In this document: piece by piece, positions 28,087 to 37,925 of the stretch | How the letters are laid out: every line of letters starts with the position of its first letter | Numbering within the stretch: the stretch's first letter is position 1 | DNA from: Maribacter vaceletii | GTDB lineage: Bacteria; Bacteroidota; Bacteroidia; Flavobacteriales; Flavobacteriaceae | Length of the DNA: 64,000 nucleotides | Direction of reading: 5' to 3' | NCBI RefSeq assembly: GCF_003634105.1 | Contig: NZ_RBIQ01000007.1 | Coordinates: forward strand, 744,001-808,000 | Translations under genes and position numbers: made by a program | The notes under the pieces: generated by a model | What the model saw: the letters and a program-made list of their open reading frames with translations, nothing else | What the model was told of the DNA's origin: nothing | Database searches by the model: none

Positions 28087-31000
28087 TTATTCTTCTATTG
28101 ATGTATTAGTAGGTTTTTTTCTAACATATTGGCTCGGGGTAACTCCAAATTGTTTTCTAAAACATTTAGAAAAATATGAGGATGTATTAAAACCAGTTTT
28201 GTACATAATATCTTTAACAGGCAAATCACTATTTTCTAATAACTGCACAGCTCTTTTAAGACGTACATTACGAATAAACTCTCCTGAAGACAAGCCTGTA
28301 AGTTCTTTAAACTTCATATAAAGATTGGTGCGGCTATGCCCCATTTCTTTTACTAACATTTCTACATTAAACTCTGTATTCATCATATGTTTTTCTATAA
28401 TGTCCATAGCTTGTTGTAAAAATTTTTCATCTAAAGAGGTGACTGCAACTTCTTTTGGTTGTAAAATAATTTCTTTATTAAAGCGCTCTCTAAGCTTCTC
28501 TCTACGTTTTATTATATTATTAATTTTAAGTAATAAGAGTTCAACATCAAAAGGCTTCTTTAAATAATCATCCGCTCCTATTTGTAATCCTTTCAGCTCA
28601 TTTTCTTGCGATGATTTTGCGGTTAATATTATAATAGGAATATGGCTTGTTTCGCGTCCATTTTTCATCCGCTTACAAAACTCCAAACCATCCATTATAG
28701 GCATAAGAACATCACTTATAACAATATTAGGCATTACTTCATGAGACACTTCTAACCCTCTCTCCCCGTTTTCGGCCTCATAAATAGTATAACTATCCTC
28801 TAAAACGTCTCTAATAAAATCTCTTATCTGCGCATTGTCATCTACGACTAATAATGTTGGTTTTTCTGTGCTTTTTTGAGATAAAATATCATCATCAATT
28901 TCATCGTTTAAATCTTTTGCAAAAGATTCGGCTTCCGATGATCTAATTAAAAAATCATTATCGGTTTCTTCTTTACACGTAATTTCTTCACTATTAAGAT
29001 ATGCTTCTTTATTTTTAGGAAGCATAAAAGCAAATTCAGAACCTTTATCCGGTTCTGTAATAACTTCAATAGATCCCTTGTGTAGTTCTATTAAATTTTT
29101 GGTGAACGCTAGACCTATACCTATGCCTTCTGAATTCATTTTTCCTTTCCCTTTTTCGGAGTGGAATTTTTCAAATATACTTTGTAATTTTTCCTTTGCT
29201 ATTCCTATGCCGTTATCTTTAATTTTAACTACTATATACTCTATGTTATTTTTTTTGTCTTGAGAAACTTCAATCTCTATAGTACCATTTTTATTCGTAA
29301 ATTTAAAAGCATTGGAAAGAAGATTATTCATTATTTTCTCTAAAGCATCATGATCTAACCAAGATTTAATCGGGTCTTTAAGAACCTTTATTTTAAAATT
29401 AATTAATCTTCTAGATGCCTGGAATTGAAAAGGCTCTGCTATTTCTTTTATAAAAGCTACTGTGTTCGTAGGACGAACAACCAACCTCATTTTTCCTTGA
29501 TTAATTTTCCTAAAATCTAAGAGTTGGTTTACAAGTCTGTGTAAATAATCGCTATTCTTTTTTATAACCTTAAACTGCTTCTGCACTTTATCAGATTCTA
29601 GCTCTTCATAGTTTTTTTGCAAATATTCTAAAGGGCCTTTTATTAAAGATAAAGGCGTTCTAAATTCATGAGAGACATTTGTAAAAAAATCGAGTTTAAT
29701 TCTGTTTAATTCCTCAGACTTTTCTCTTTCCAGAAATTCGTATTCTAATTGTAATTTTTTTGTTGTCCTAATAAAAGTATATCTCCAAAATAGCCACAAA
29801 AGCCCCATTATTAAAAGACCATAAACTACATAAGCTATTGTATTTCTCCACCAAGGTGGTATTACTTTAATTTTTATTTCCGAAGGCGTTACATCAGAAT
29901 AACCATCGTTGTTAAATGCTTTTACTTTTAAAGTATAATCTCCCGGTTCTAAATTAGTATAAGTCGCAAAACGTTTATCTGACGTAGTTTTAATCCAATC
30001 CGAATCAAAATTTTCTAGCATATAAGCAAAACTATTTTTCTCTGGAGCAGCAAAATGCAAGGCAGAAAACTCAAATGAAAAACTATTCTCACTATATTTT
30101 AACTCAATTTCTTTTAACTGGTCTATATTTTTATCTAAAATTACTCGCCCATTAATCTTTTCCCCTATTTCAACTTGTTCATTAGAAATGAAAAAATCCG
30201 TAATTACAGTCTCCGCAGCTATCCTGTTTTCTTTTATATTTTCAGGGTAAAAAGCATTAAATCCATTTACACCACCAAAAAGCATTTCGCCATCCTTTCG
30301 GCGTAAAGCCGCTAATTCTTGAAACTCATTATTTTGTAATCCATCATTTACATCATAATTCTTAAATGTTTTATCTAAGGGGTTAAACCTAGACAATCCT
30401 TTATTTGTAGATAACCATAAATTACCTTCATCATCTTCTAATATTCCTTTTATAACATTATTTGGCAATCCGTCTGCTTGCGTGTAGGATACGAATTTCT
30501 CCTTTTCTCCATCCTTTCCTGGAACTAACTTATTAAGTCCTCCTCCAAAAGTACCTACCCAAAAATCCCCTGCTTTACTTTCATGTAATGCTAAAATATA
30601 ATTATGACTAATGGAATTTATCTCACTAGATTCATTCTTATATACTATAAATTTTGGCTCTTTTTTATATTTTTCCTCAGGAGTTAACTTATTTAATCCG
30701 CTAGCGGTGCCAAGCCAAATATTACCTTTACTATCTTCATAAATACTACGAATTATATCATCAGAAATAGTATTAGTCTTATATTTTATATTTTTAAAAT
30801 TTTCATTTATATATGCATTTGTTTCTTCATTTATTGTCCATCTAAAAACTCCTTCTCCATAAGTGCCTATCCAAATATTTTGTTTTTTATCTGTTAGAAG
30901 AGAAAAAACACTTCTATCTATATTTATAACTTCATTTATGTCTTTTTGCTTAACATTTTTTGGATTCGTAATATCAAATTGAAGAAGACCAGGGTATCCT

Positions 31001-32319
31001 TCTACTCCTACAAAAAGAGTTTTTTTACCATCTTTTATAGTCTCATTTATTGCAAAAGGTTTTTTTATATTCGGAAAAATTTGAAATTTATCATACTGCC
31101 CATTATCATCTTTTTTTAGAAGCATATTTAAACCTCCACCCTCTGTTCCTATCCATAAAGAACCATTACTATCTTCATAAATAGACCTAATTTTATCATA
31201 ACTTAAGCTATTAGGATTTAAATTTTTCTTAAAATGTTGAAATTGTTTCCGCTCCGCATCATACTTATTAACACCACCACCGTTAGTCCCTACCCAGATA
31301 ATGCCGGTTTTATCCATAAATAAAGACTTTACAACATTCTTACTTAAGCTATAGGTATTTCTAGAATCATAGGTATAATGTCCATTTAATTTTGGCAATG
31401 CATCTTTATCATGATTTTCAAAAGATAGTAACCCATCATTAGTACCTACCCATATACCATTTGTGTTATCTATCAATACATCATTACAAAATACTCTATA
31501 TACTAATTCAACTTTAGATTTAGTAGCATCTTTACTAATATATATCCCATCACCACTGCCTATAATAAGTCTTCCAAATTTATCTTCTCCTAGACCGCCA
31601 ATAACTGTTCTAGGCAAACCAAAACTCCATTCTAATTGATTCATATAATAATCTCCATCTTTATTGCGAGACATTACGAATAAACCGTTTAAGGTTCCTA
31701 TCCAAATTTTTCCATTCCTATCTTCATAAATAGAACTAATAGTAGTAGACTTGGGAAATCTCTTATTTACACTCTGTTCAGGATAAAAATGATTAAATTT
31801 CAGAATACTGTTAGATTTCTCTAAGTCCACCATATTTAATCCTTCCGAAGTACCTACCCATAATCTATTTTTACTATCTAATAACATGGTAGTTACATAA
31901 TCATTAATCAGGCTAAAACTATCATCATCATTATGCTTGTATTGGGTAAATGTTTCTGTTTCTTGATCAAAATAGTTAAGACCGCTACCGGTAGTTCCAA
32001 CCCATAGATTTCCTTTCTTTTCTCCAACAATGTTATAAACAAGATTACTACTTATACTAAGAGAATCCTTGGCATTTGGCAAGTATAGTGTAAACCCGTA
32101 ACCATCATATTTATTAAGACCATCATGGGTGGCAAACCATAAAAATCCTTTACTGTCTTGGTATATGGCATTTACATCGTTTTGAGAAAGCCCATTTTGA
32201 GTTGTAATGTGCTCAAATTTAATTGCTTCTTGAGCTAAACATGTATTACTATATAAAAAAATTAAAACCAGTATGCAGACTAGTCTAATTGACTTATTAT
32301 CATAAAAAACATTCTTCAT
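28087..32319 (-). CDS. hybrid two-component system regulator (one-protein sensor kinase plus AraC output)
   Basis: 1410 residues. In order: signal peptide (1-29), two seven-bladed propellers of Reg_prop repeats with recurring IWVGT / LWIGT motifs (about 35-745), a Y_Y_Y domain (around 775-835), a single membrane helix (about 840-862), a HisKA domain with phosphoacceptor His884 (NVSHEFRTP), an HATPase with DNGIGIA and GIGLAF, a receiver with Asp1203 (VISDVLMP) and a C-terminal AraC-type HTH (about 1310-1405). It senses an oligosaccharide in the periplasm and binds DNA directly. It is divergent from the third SusC gene (763 bp apart), which it most likely activates. All catalytic residues are present. 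Confidence 0.97.
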   Translation of the reverse strand: MKNVFYDNKSIRLVCILVLIFLYSNTCLAQEAIKFEHITTQNGLSQNDVNAIYQDSKGFLWFATHDGLNKYDGYGFTLYLPNAKDSLSISSNLVYNIVGEKKGNLWVGTTGSGLNYFDQETETFTQYKHNDDDSFSLINDYVTTMLLDSKNRLWVGTSEGLNMVDLEKSNSILKFNHFYPEQSVNKRFPKSTTISSIYEDRNGKIWIGTLNGLFVMSRNKDGDYYMNQLEWSFGLPRTVIGGLGEDKFGRLIIGSGDGIYISKDATKSKVELVYRVFCNDVLIDNTNGIWVGTNDGLLSFENHDKDALPKLNGHYTYDSRNTYSLSKNVVKSLFMDKTGIIWVGTNGGGVNKYDAERKQFQHFKKNLNPNSLSYDKIRSIYEDSNGSLWIGTEGGGLNMLLKKDDNGQYDKFQIFPNIKKPFAINETIKDGKKTLFVGVEGYPGLLQFDITNPKNVKQKDINEVINIDRSVFSLLTDKKQNIWIGTYGEGVFRWTINEETNAYINENFKNIKYKTNTISDDIIRSIYEDSKGNIWLGTASGLNKLTPEEKYKKEPKFIVYKNESSEINSISHNYILALHESKAGDFWVGTFGGGLNKLVPGKDGEKEKFVSYTQADGLPNNVIKGILEDDEGNLWLSTNKGLSRFNPLDKTFKNYDVNDGLQNNEFQELAALRRKDGEMLFGGVNGFNAFYPENIKENRIAAETVITDFFISNEQVEIGEKINGRVILDKNIDQLKEIELKYSENSFSFEFSALHFAAPEKNSFAYMLENFDSDWIKTTSDKRFATYTNLEPGDYTLKVKAFNNDGYSDVTPSEIKIKVIPPWWRNTIAYVVYGLLIMGLLWLFWRYTFIRTTKKLQLEYEFLEREKSEELNRIKLDFFTNVSHEFRTPLSLIKGPLEYLQKNYEELESDKVQKQFKVIKKNSDYLHRLVNQLLDFRKINQGKMRLVVRPTNTVAFIKEIAEPFQFQASRRLINFKIKVLKDPIKSWLDHDALEKIMNNLLSNAFKFTNKNGTIEIEVSQDKKNNIEYIVVKIKDNGIGIAKEKLQSIFEKFHSEKGKGKMNSEGIGIGLAFTKNLIELHKGSIEVITEPDKGSEFAFMLPKNKEAYLNSEEITCKEETDNDFLIRSSEAESFAKDLNDEIDDDILSQKSTEKPTLLVVDDNAQIRDFIRDVLEDSYTIYEAENGERGLEVSHEVMPNIVISDVLMPIMDGLEFCKRMKNGRETSHIPIIILTAKSSQENELKGLQIGADDYLKKPFDVELLLLKINNIIKRREKLRERFNKEIILQPKEVAVTSLDEKFLQQAMDIIEKHMMNTEFNVEMLVKEMGHSRTNLYMKFKELTGLSSGEFIRNVRLKRAVQLLENSDLPVKDIMYKTGFNTSSYFSKCFRKQFGVTPSQYVRKKPTNTSIEE

Positions 32320-33082
32320 AAATAAAAAAGATATTTAACTAAATATACCAAAATATATACTGAAGAAGTATGACATATATTCATAATCAAGATAAATAGA
32401 ATCATATTTAAAAGAAAAAGTAGCATTATCGAAAAACTTCTTCCTACACTTTATTAAAATTAACTTTAATCCAACCATCCTTTATAGTTAAAATATCAAA
32501 TTCGAATTCACTCTAACCATATTGATTTAATGTTTTATAAATAGAAAAAAAACTAAAAAACTTCAATTATATGAGCTTAAACATGCAAAGTCGTTGTCTA
32601 GAATAAAGATTTGACATGCTTAAGCACAAAAAAAATATTGATTTAAATTGAATAAACTATCCTATTAAACACAAATATTCTTGTAAAATAAAATTCTGAT
32701 CAAAAACTGAACACATATTATTTAAAAATAGACTTAGTCATTTCTTCTCATAATCCTTTTCTACATAAAGTACTTTAAAATAATATAAAACCCATAATTA
32801 AGACAGTTTCTTATTACTATAAAAACTCTACAATTGAATAAAAAAGGCAGGTAAAAAAGTTTTTTTTCAACCTCTTAAAGAAAAATATTTTTTTGACAAA
32901 AAAATCAAACAAAGGCATTCCTAAAATACATGTCTATTTTTTATTCAGGGTACATTTTACATTCTAAAAATGATAATTATATAATTTTATCGACATATAA
33001 TTATAAATAACTTAATAATTAACATTTTTAATATCAATTTAACAATGCGGTATTAAAAAAACTAACTTCCTAACTCGTCATT
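32320..33082. other. 763-bp divergent intergenic region (hybrid regulator / third susC)
   Basis: Extremely AT-rich, without a believable gene on either strand. It holds an imperfect inverted repeat (32573-32586 and 32613-32627, G-GCTTAA-CATG core) and a TACAT-rich stretch at 32927-32962 near the SusC side. The latter recalls the direct repeats before the second susC, but it is not regular enough to call. The promoters of both genes must lie here. Confidence 0.5.
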
Positions 33083-36000
33083 ATGAAAGGACAAAAACTA
33101 AAATTTATTAAAGTATGCGCTCTGCTACTATTCCTTACTCAAGGAATAAGTTGGGTACATGCGCAAGAAACAATTTCTGGTATTATTACAGATGAACAAA
33201 AGACTCCTTTACCCGGAGTATCTATTATTGTTCAAGGTACCAAAAAGGGTGCCGTAACAGATTTTGATGGTAAATATTCCATCAATGCAACTATTGGAGA
33301 AACCCTGGTATTCTCCTATCTAGGCTTCAAAGATGAAAAACGTACTGTTTCTGTAAACAACAACACAATAAGTCTCTACATGAGAGAAGACTCTCAACAG
33401 CTAGAGGAGGTTGTTGTTGTAGGTTATGGTACACAGAAGAAGAAAGAGGTTACCGGGGCTGTCGCCAAAGTAGCATCTGAGGAACTAGTAAAAGTTGCCG
33501 TATCGGATATAGGAGCTGCTATACAAGGTAAAGTTGCTGGGGTAAACGTCCAAGCAGCCAGTGGGCGTCCAGGTGAGGCTGCTAACGTACAAATTCGTGG
33601 ATTAGTTTCCTTAAATGGAGGAGAGCCGCTGTATGTTGTGGATAACATACCTCAAGAAGGAAACCCGAACCTCGCTCCTGAACAAATTGAATCTATCGAT
33701 ATTCTTAAAGATGGTGCATCAGCTTCTATTTATGGAGTGCGTGGTGCAGGGGGTGTAATTTTGATTACAACAAAACGTGGTAAAAAAGGTAAAATGAAGG
33801 TAGATGTAAATATGTTTACAGGTATCCAAAACATTACTTCGGGAACTCCATTATCAAGCACAGCCGATTATCTCTACGTTAGAGAGACTTCTGATGAAGT
33901 AAATGGTGTTGAGCCACAAACATTTAGAATAAATTCTAACGCCTTAGATTTTGACACAAACTTTGTGGATGAAGTACAAAATGACAATGCTGTTGTACAA
34001 AATTTTAATGTAAACTTATCTGGAGGTTCTGAAAACCTAACCTATAATTATAATACTACCTATTACAAGCAAGAAGGTACTATCATCAATTCAGATTTTG
34101 ATCGTTTAACAAACCGTATTACTGGGCAGTTTACTAAAGGAAAATTTAAAGCTTTTGCATCTGCTAGTTTAACAACAGAAAACCGTAAGCAAGAACCATG
34201 GAATATCTTTGGATTTGCTATAGGTAATCCTCCCCACACAGCTCCTTTTAGTGCATTTGAGACTGATGGCCAAAATACAGTTCAATTAGATAATGTGGAT
34301 AACGCTATATTTTATGGCTTTTTAGCACGTCAGTTAGATAATACTGATGATAGAGAAAATAAAAGCAGTAGTATTTCTTTAAATGCGGAGTACGAAATTT
34401 TAGATGGATTGAGTTACAAATTAAATATTGGCCGTAATGAGGGTCAGTATTTTAGAAAATTCTTTCAACCGCAGTATATAGCTTTAGACCGCAACGGAGA
34501 TGAGGTTATATCTGGTTCCACACCACAGGCTAGTTTGCAATACAATCAATGGTTTTCTAAGAGAGAGACTATTGAACATATTTTAAATTATAAAAAATCT
34601 TTTGGAAAGCATAATTTAGATTTATTAGCAGTAGCTTCTTACGAAAAGTATCAATATAGAACCTTAAATACAGGTACGGTTTTTTCTAGGGATGCATCCA
34701 ATGATGTACAGGTGTTAAATGCCGGATCCAGCCCACAGACTCCAAGTGAAAATAGAGAGGCGAATACTTTGGCAGGTAAATTAGGTAGAATACAATATAA
34801 TTATGATGGCAAGTATCTTTTCAGTGCCAGTATTAGACGTGATGGTTCATCTAAATTTCCTGCAAAGAATAGATACGAAAACTTTTATGGTTTTTCTGCA
34901 GGATGGAATGTAAGCGATGAAGAATGGTTTAATGTAGATGCTATTAGCAATTTAAAAATTCGTGGTAGTTGGGCACAAGTAGGATTTAACGGTATTCCAG
35001 ATTATGCATTTATACCCGTAATTGAATCTGGGGTAAATTATCCTTTTGGTGTTGATGAAAATTTACAGAACGGTTTAGTGCAACGTAGATTTGCAAATCC
35101 TGATGTACAATGGGAAACTCAAGTTTCTTCAAATATTGGCTTTGAGTTGGGCTTATATAAAAATAAGTTAAACATTACAGCAGATATTTATAAAAATGAC
35201 AAGGAAGATATGCTACTTAATCAACTAACTGGTCCTTCTGCTGGTTTGTGGCAACCAGGTCATGCAAATGAATATGGGTCTATACCTGTCAATGCCGGTA
35301 ATATGGTGAATAAGGGTGTGGAAGTTGCTGTTAACTATAAAGGTACAATAGGCGAAGATTTTAAATTTGGAATTTCTGGAACTTGGACTCTTAATGATAA
35401 CAAGATTACCAATTTAAATGGTAAAGAACTTGGTCCTAATGGAGGTAGAATTAGGAATTTTGATGGTAGTACTAGTAATCTTGCAACAACTATTTTAAAA
35501 TTAAATGATCCAGCTGGGTCTTTCTATTTATACCAACATGATGGCGTAATAAAAACACCAGAACAACTAGCTGAGTATCAACAATTAAATACATCTTCTA
35601 TTGGTTCTCCTGAATTGGGAGATATAAGGTTTAAAGATCTTAATGGTGATAATAAAATTGATGATCAAGATCGTAGATTCTCTGGCTCTGGTATTCCACA
35701 ATGGGAAGCTGGTTTAAATCTTGATTTTAGCTATAAAAGTTGGGATTTCGCCGTACAAGGTTATATGGCATACGGTACAGAAATATATAATGGTAATAAG
35801 GTGCTAGCTTATCAGGGCGGGCGTCATCAAGATCAAGTATTTCAATGGACCCCTCAGAATGCAAATTCTGATATTCCTACCTATAGAGGTAACCAACACT
35901 TTAACGTGCAACCATTTTCAGATTGGTTTTTAGAAGATGGTACGTATTTGCGTATTAGAGCCATGTCTTTAGGGTTTACTGTTCCAAACACACAAGATTA

Positions 36001-36172
36001 TGGATTAGATAAAATTAGATTATACTTATCTTCTGTAAATCCTTTTACGTTTACCAATTATACGGGTTATGATCCTGAGGTAGGTGGTGATAGCCTATTT
36101 AATAGAGGAGTAGATAATGGAAATTATCCAATCGCTCGTCAATTTTTGATGGGAGTTCAATTAAGTTTCTAA
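33083..36172 (+). CDS. SusC/RagA family TonB-linked outer-membrane transporter
   Basis: 1029 residues. The signal peptide ends WVHAQ, followed by a carboxypeptidase-regulatory-like domain (KTPLPGVSIIVQGT), the TonB-box region EEVVVVGYG, the plug (VQIRGLVSLNGGEPLYVVDN, DGASASIYGVRGAGGVILITT) and a barrel ending in LMGVQLSF. It is first of a three-gene operon with a SusD (11 bp later) and a lipoprotein, divergent from the hybrid two-component regulator. Its place upstream of GH117 and GH16 genes suggests that it imports agar- or porphyran-derived oligosaccharides (inference). The protein appears complete. Confidence 0.95.
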   Translation: MKGQKLKFIKVCALLLFLTQGISWVHAQETISGIITDEQKTPLPGVSIIVQGTKKGAVTDFDGKYSINATIGETLVFSYLGFKDEKRTVSVNNNTISLYMREDSQQLEEVVVVGYGTQKKKEVTGAVAKVASEELVKVAVSDIGAAIQGKVAGVNVQAASGRPGEAANVQIRGLVSLNGGEPLYVVDNIPQEGNPNLAPEQIESIDILKDGASASIYGVRGAGGVILITTKRGKKGKMKVDVNMFTGIQNITSGTPLSSTADYLYVRETSDEVNGVEPQTFRINSNALDFDTNFVDEVQNDNAVVQNFNVNLSGGSENLTYNYNTTYYKQEGTIINSDFDRLTNRITGQFTKGKFKAFASASLTTENRKQEPWNIFGFAIGNPPHTAPFSAFETDGQNTVQLDNVDNAIFYGFLARQLDNTDDRENKSSSISLNAEYEILDGLSYKLNIGRNEGQYFRKFFQPQYIALDRNGDEVISGSTPQASLQYNQWFSKRETIEHILNYKKSFGKHNLDLLAVASYEKYQYRTLNTGTVFSRDASNDVQVLNAGSSPQTPSENREANTLAGKLGRIQYNYDGKYLFSASIRRDGSSKFPAKNRYENFYGFSAGWNVSDEEWFNVDAISNLKIRGSWAQVGFNGIPDYAFIPVIESGVNYPFGVDENLQNGLVQRRFANPDVQWETQVSSNIGFELGLYKNKLNITADIYKNDKEDMLLNQLTGPSAGLWQPGHANEYGSIPVNAGNMVNKGVEVAVNYKGTIGEDFKFGISGTWTLNDNKITNLNGKELGPNGGRIRNFDGSTSNLATTILKLNDPAGSFYLYQHDGVIKTPEQLAEYQQLNTSSIGSPELGDIRFKDLNGDNKIDDQDRRFSGSGIPQWEAGLNLDFSYKSWDFAVQGYMAYGTEIYNGNKVLAYQGGRHQDQVFQWTPQNANSDIPTYRGNQHFNVQPFSDWFLEDGTYLRIRAMSLGFTVPNTQDYGLDKIRLYLSSVNPFTFTNYTGYDPEVGGDSLFNRGVDNGNYPIARQFLMGVQLSF

Positions 36173-36183
36173 AAAAAATAACT

Positions 36184-37914
36184 ATGAAATCAATGAATAA
36201 AATAATAATTAAAAGTCTTGCACTTCTTGCGCTAGTTATTACTAGTTGTAACGAAAGTACATTTTTAGACGAACAAAATCCAAATGCGCTTACAGAAGCT
36301 AACTTTTGGAAAACAGAGACTGATTTTAATTCTGCACTTACTACAGTGTATGGTGCTTTACAGTACCGAGGAGTGAGTGGATCAGAATTGGTACAGGAGT
36401 TTGTACTAGGAGATATAGCTGGTACGCAACCTTGGTATCGTCCTTCTCCATTTAGAAATTTAACGTATAATAACGCTCAAAATCACGTTACGAACAAGTG
36501 GGAAGAGCTATATGTTGGTGTTTTTAGAGCAAACAGCATACTTTCTCAGTTAGAAATAGTTGAGGAAGATATTTTAAATGATGAGGCTAAAGCAAAAATT
36601 GAAGCGGAAGCTAGATTTTTGAGAGCGTTCTTTTATTTTCAAATTGTACACACCTATGGAGGTGCAATGATTCATGATGGAGTTGCGGAAACTTTGGCAG
36701 AATTGGACCAACCCCTATCAAGTATGGCTGATGTAAATACGCAGGTAATTATTCCAGATCTTGAATTTGCCATGAATAACTTACCTGAATCATGGGAAGC
36801 AGATCAAGTAGGTAGAGCTACATGGGGTGCGGCAACATCACTATTAGGCAAAGTGTATTTATATGACCAACAATGGGGTGAAGCAGCAACTTTATTCAAA
36901 GAAGTAATAGATTCTGGCATATATGGTTTAACACGTAATATTGAAGATAATTTTACGCACTTTAACGAATATAATGAAGAATCTATTTTTGAAGTAAACT
37001 TCTCATTCGATTTAGCCCCAGGAGCTGGTGGTGCCACTAAAGATAATACTACACAAGGCGGTCCAGCAGCTGAGGCAACTGCTATGTCTAATGAAATAGG
37101 TACCCTTGCACATGGTGCTTTTAACACGGTTCTTACTTCATATAGTTTGCATGAATTGTTAGTGCATGATGAGGTAGATCCAAACAACCCTATTAACGAC
37201 GGTAATGTAGAATCTCGTAGAATGAATTATACCATTGCTCCAAAAAATGGGGAAGGTGATTATTATTTAGAACCATTTGCTGAATCTAAAGCTAGCTGGG
37301 GTGGTGGAATAAGTGCATACGTAAAAAAACATTCTAACTGGTATCATATGGAATCAGAGCCTTTAATGGGACGTAGTGGAATAAACTTTAGACATATTCG
37401 TTATGCAGATGTTCTATTAATGTATGCTGAAGCTATAATCAATGATAGTGGTGATCATATGACTGCCATTCAATATATCGATATGGTAAGAAGTCGTGCA
37501 GGTGTGTATACCTTACAACAGTATATGGATATGAATGGCGGAATGTTTCCAGCGTTTCATGTGAGTCCACAAGTTAATGATGGGAATCTAACTTTTGTTG
37601 CTCCTAATGCACAAACAGTGATGGAACATATTCAAAAAGTAGAGCGAAAAATAGAGCTTTGTTTTGAAGGGCACCGTTACAAAGATTTAGTTCGATGGGG
37701 CATCGTTAAAGAGGTTTTTGATGAATTACGTGCAGATGAAGTTTGGAGAAATGAGAATTTAGATATTTCTGGTGATGGTGTAGCTCCTTTATATATACCA
37801 GGATTTGTTCGACAAGATTTTCTGCTTTCTTCTGACAACTACCAATCGGATCAACACGACTATTTCCCAATCCCTACAGGAGAAGCGTTAAATAATCCAA
37901 ATTTTAATAATTAA
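36184..37914 (+). CDS. SusD/RagB family surface glycan-binding lipoprotein
   Basis: 576 residues. The signal peptide ends in a lipobox (LALVITSCNESTFLDEQNP, around Cys22). AEARFLRAFFYFQIVHTYGG is the typical N-terminal region, and INFRHIRYADVLLMYAEAI and ELCFEGHRYKDLVRWGIV are SusD blocks. The end differs slightly from the other two (YFPIPTGEALNNPNF rather than LVQNPGY). It pairs with the SusC gene 11 bp upstream. It is the longest SusD of the window, with extra loops at about 270-320 (GA-rich) that could bear on ligand choice. Confidence 0.94.
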   Translation: MKSMNKIIIKSLALLALVITSCNESTFLDEQNPNALTEANFWKTETDFNSALTTVYGALQYRGVSGSELVQEFVLGDIAGTQPWYRPSPFRNLTYNNAQNHVTNKWEELYVGVFRANSILSQLEIVEEDILNDEAKAKIEAEARFLRAFFYFQIVHTYGGAMIHDGVAETLAELDQPLSSMADVNTQVIIPDLEFAMNNLPESWEADQVGRATWGAATSLLGKVYLYDQQWGEAATLFKEVIDSGIYGLTRNIEDNFTHFNEYNEESIFEVNFSFDLAPGAGGATKDNTTQGGPAAEATAMSNEIGTLAHGAFNTVLTSYSLHELLVHDEVDPNNPINDGNVESRRMNYTIAPKNGEGDYYLEPFAESKASWGGGISAYVKKHSNWYHMESEPLMGRSGINFRHIRYADVLLMYAEAIINDSGDHMTAIQYIDMVRSRAGVYTLQQYMDMNGGMFPAFHVSPQVNDGNLTFVAPNAQTVMEHIQKVERKIELCFEGHRYKDLVRWGIVKEVFDELRADEVWRNENLDISGDGVAPLYIPGFVRQDFLLSSDNYQSDQHDYFPIPTGEALNNPNFNN

Positions 37915-37925
37915 AATTGCTAGAC

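Noticed and set aside
32573-32627. Inverted repeat as a terminator or riboswitch
   Set aside because: The stem is imperfect with a 26-nt loop and no T-run; at most a weak protein site.
36804-37187. 127-codon frame opposite the third SusD
   Set aside because: Antisense to a clear SusD gene; a shadow from codon bias.
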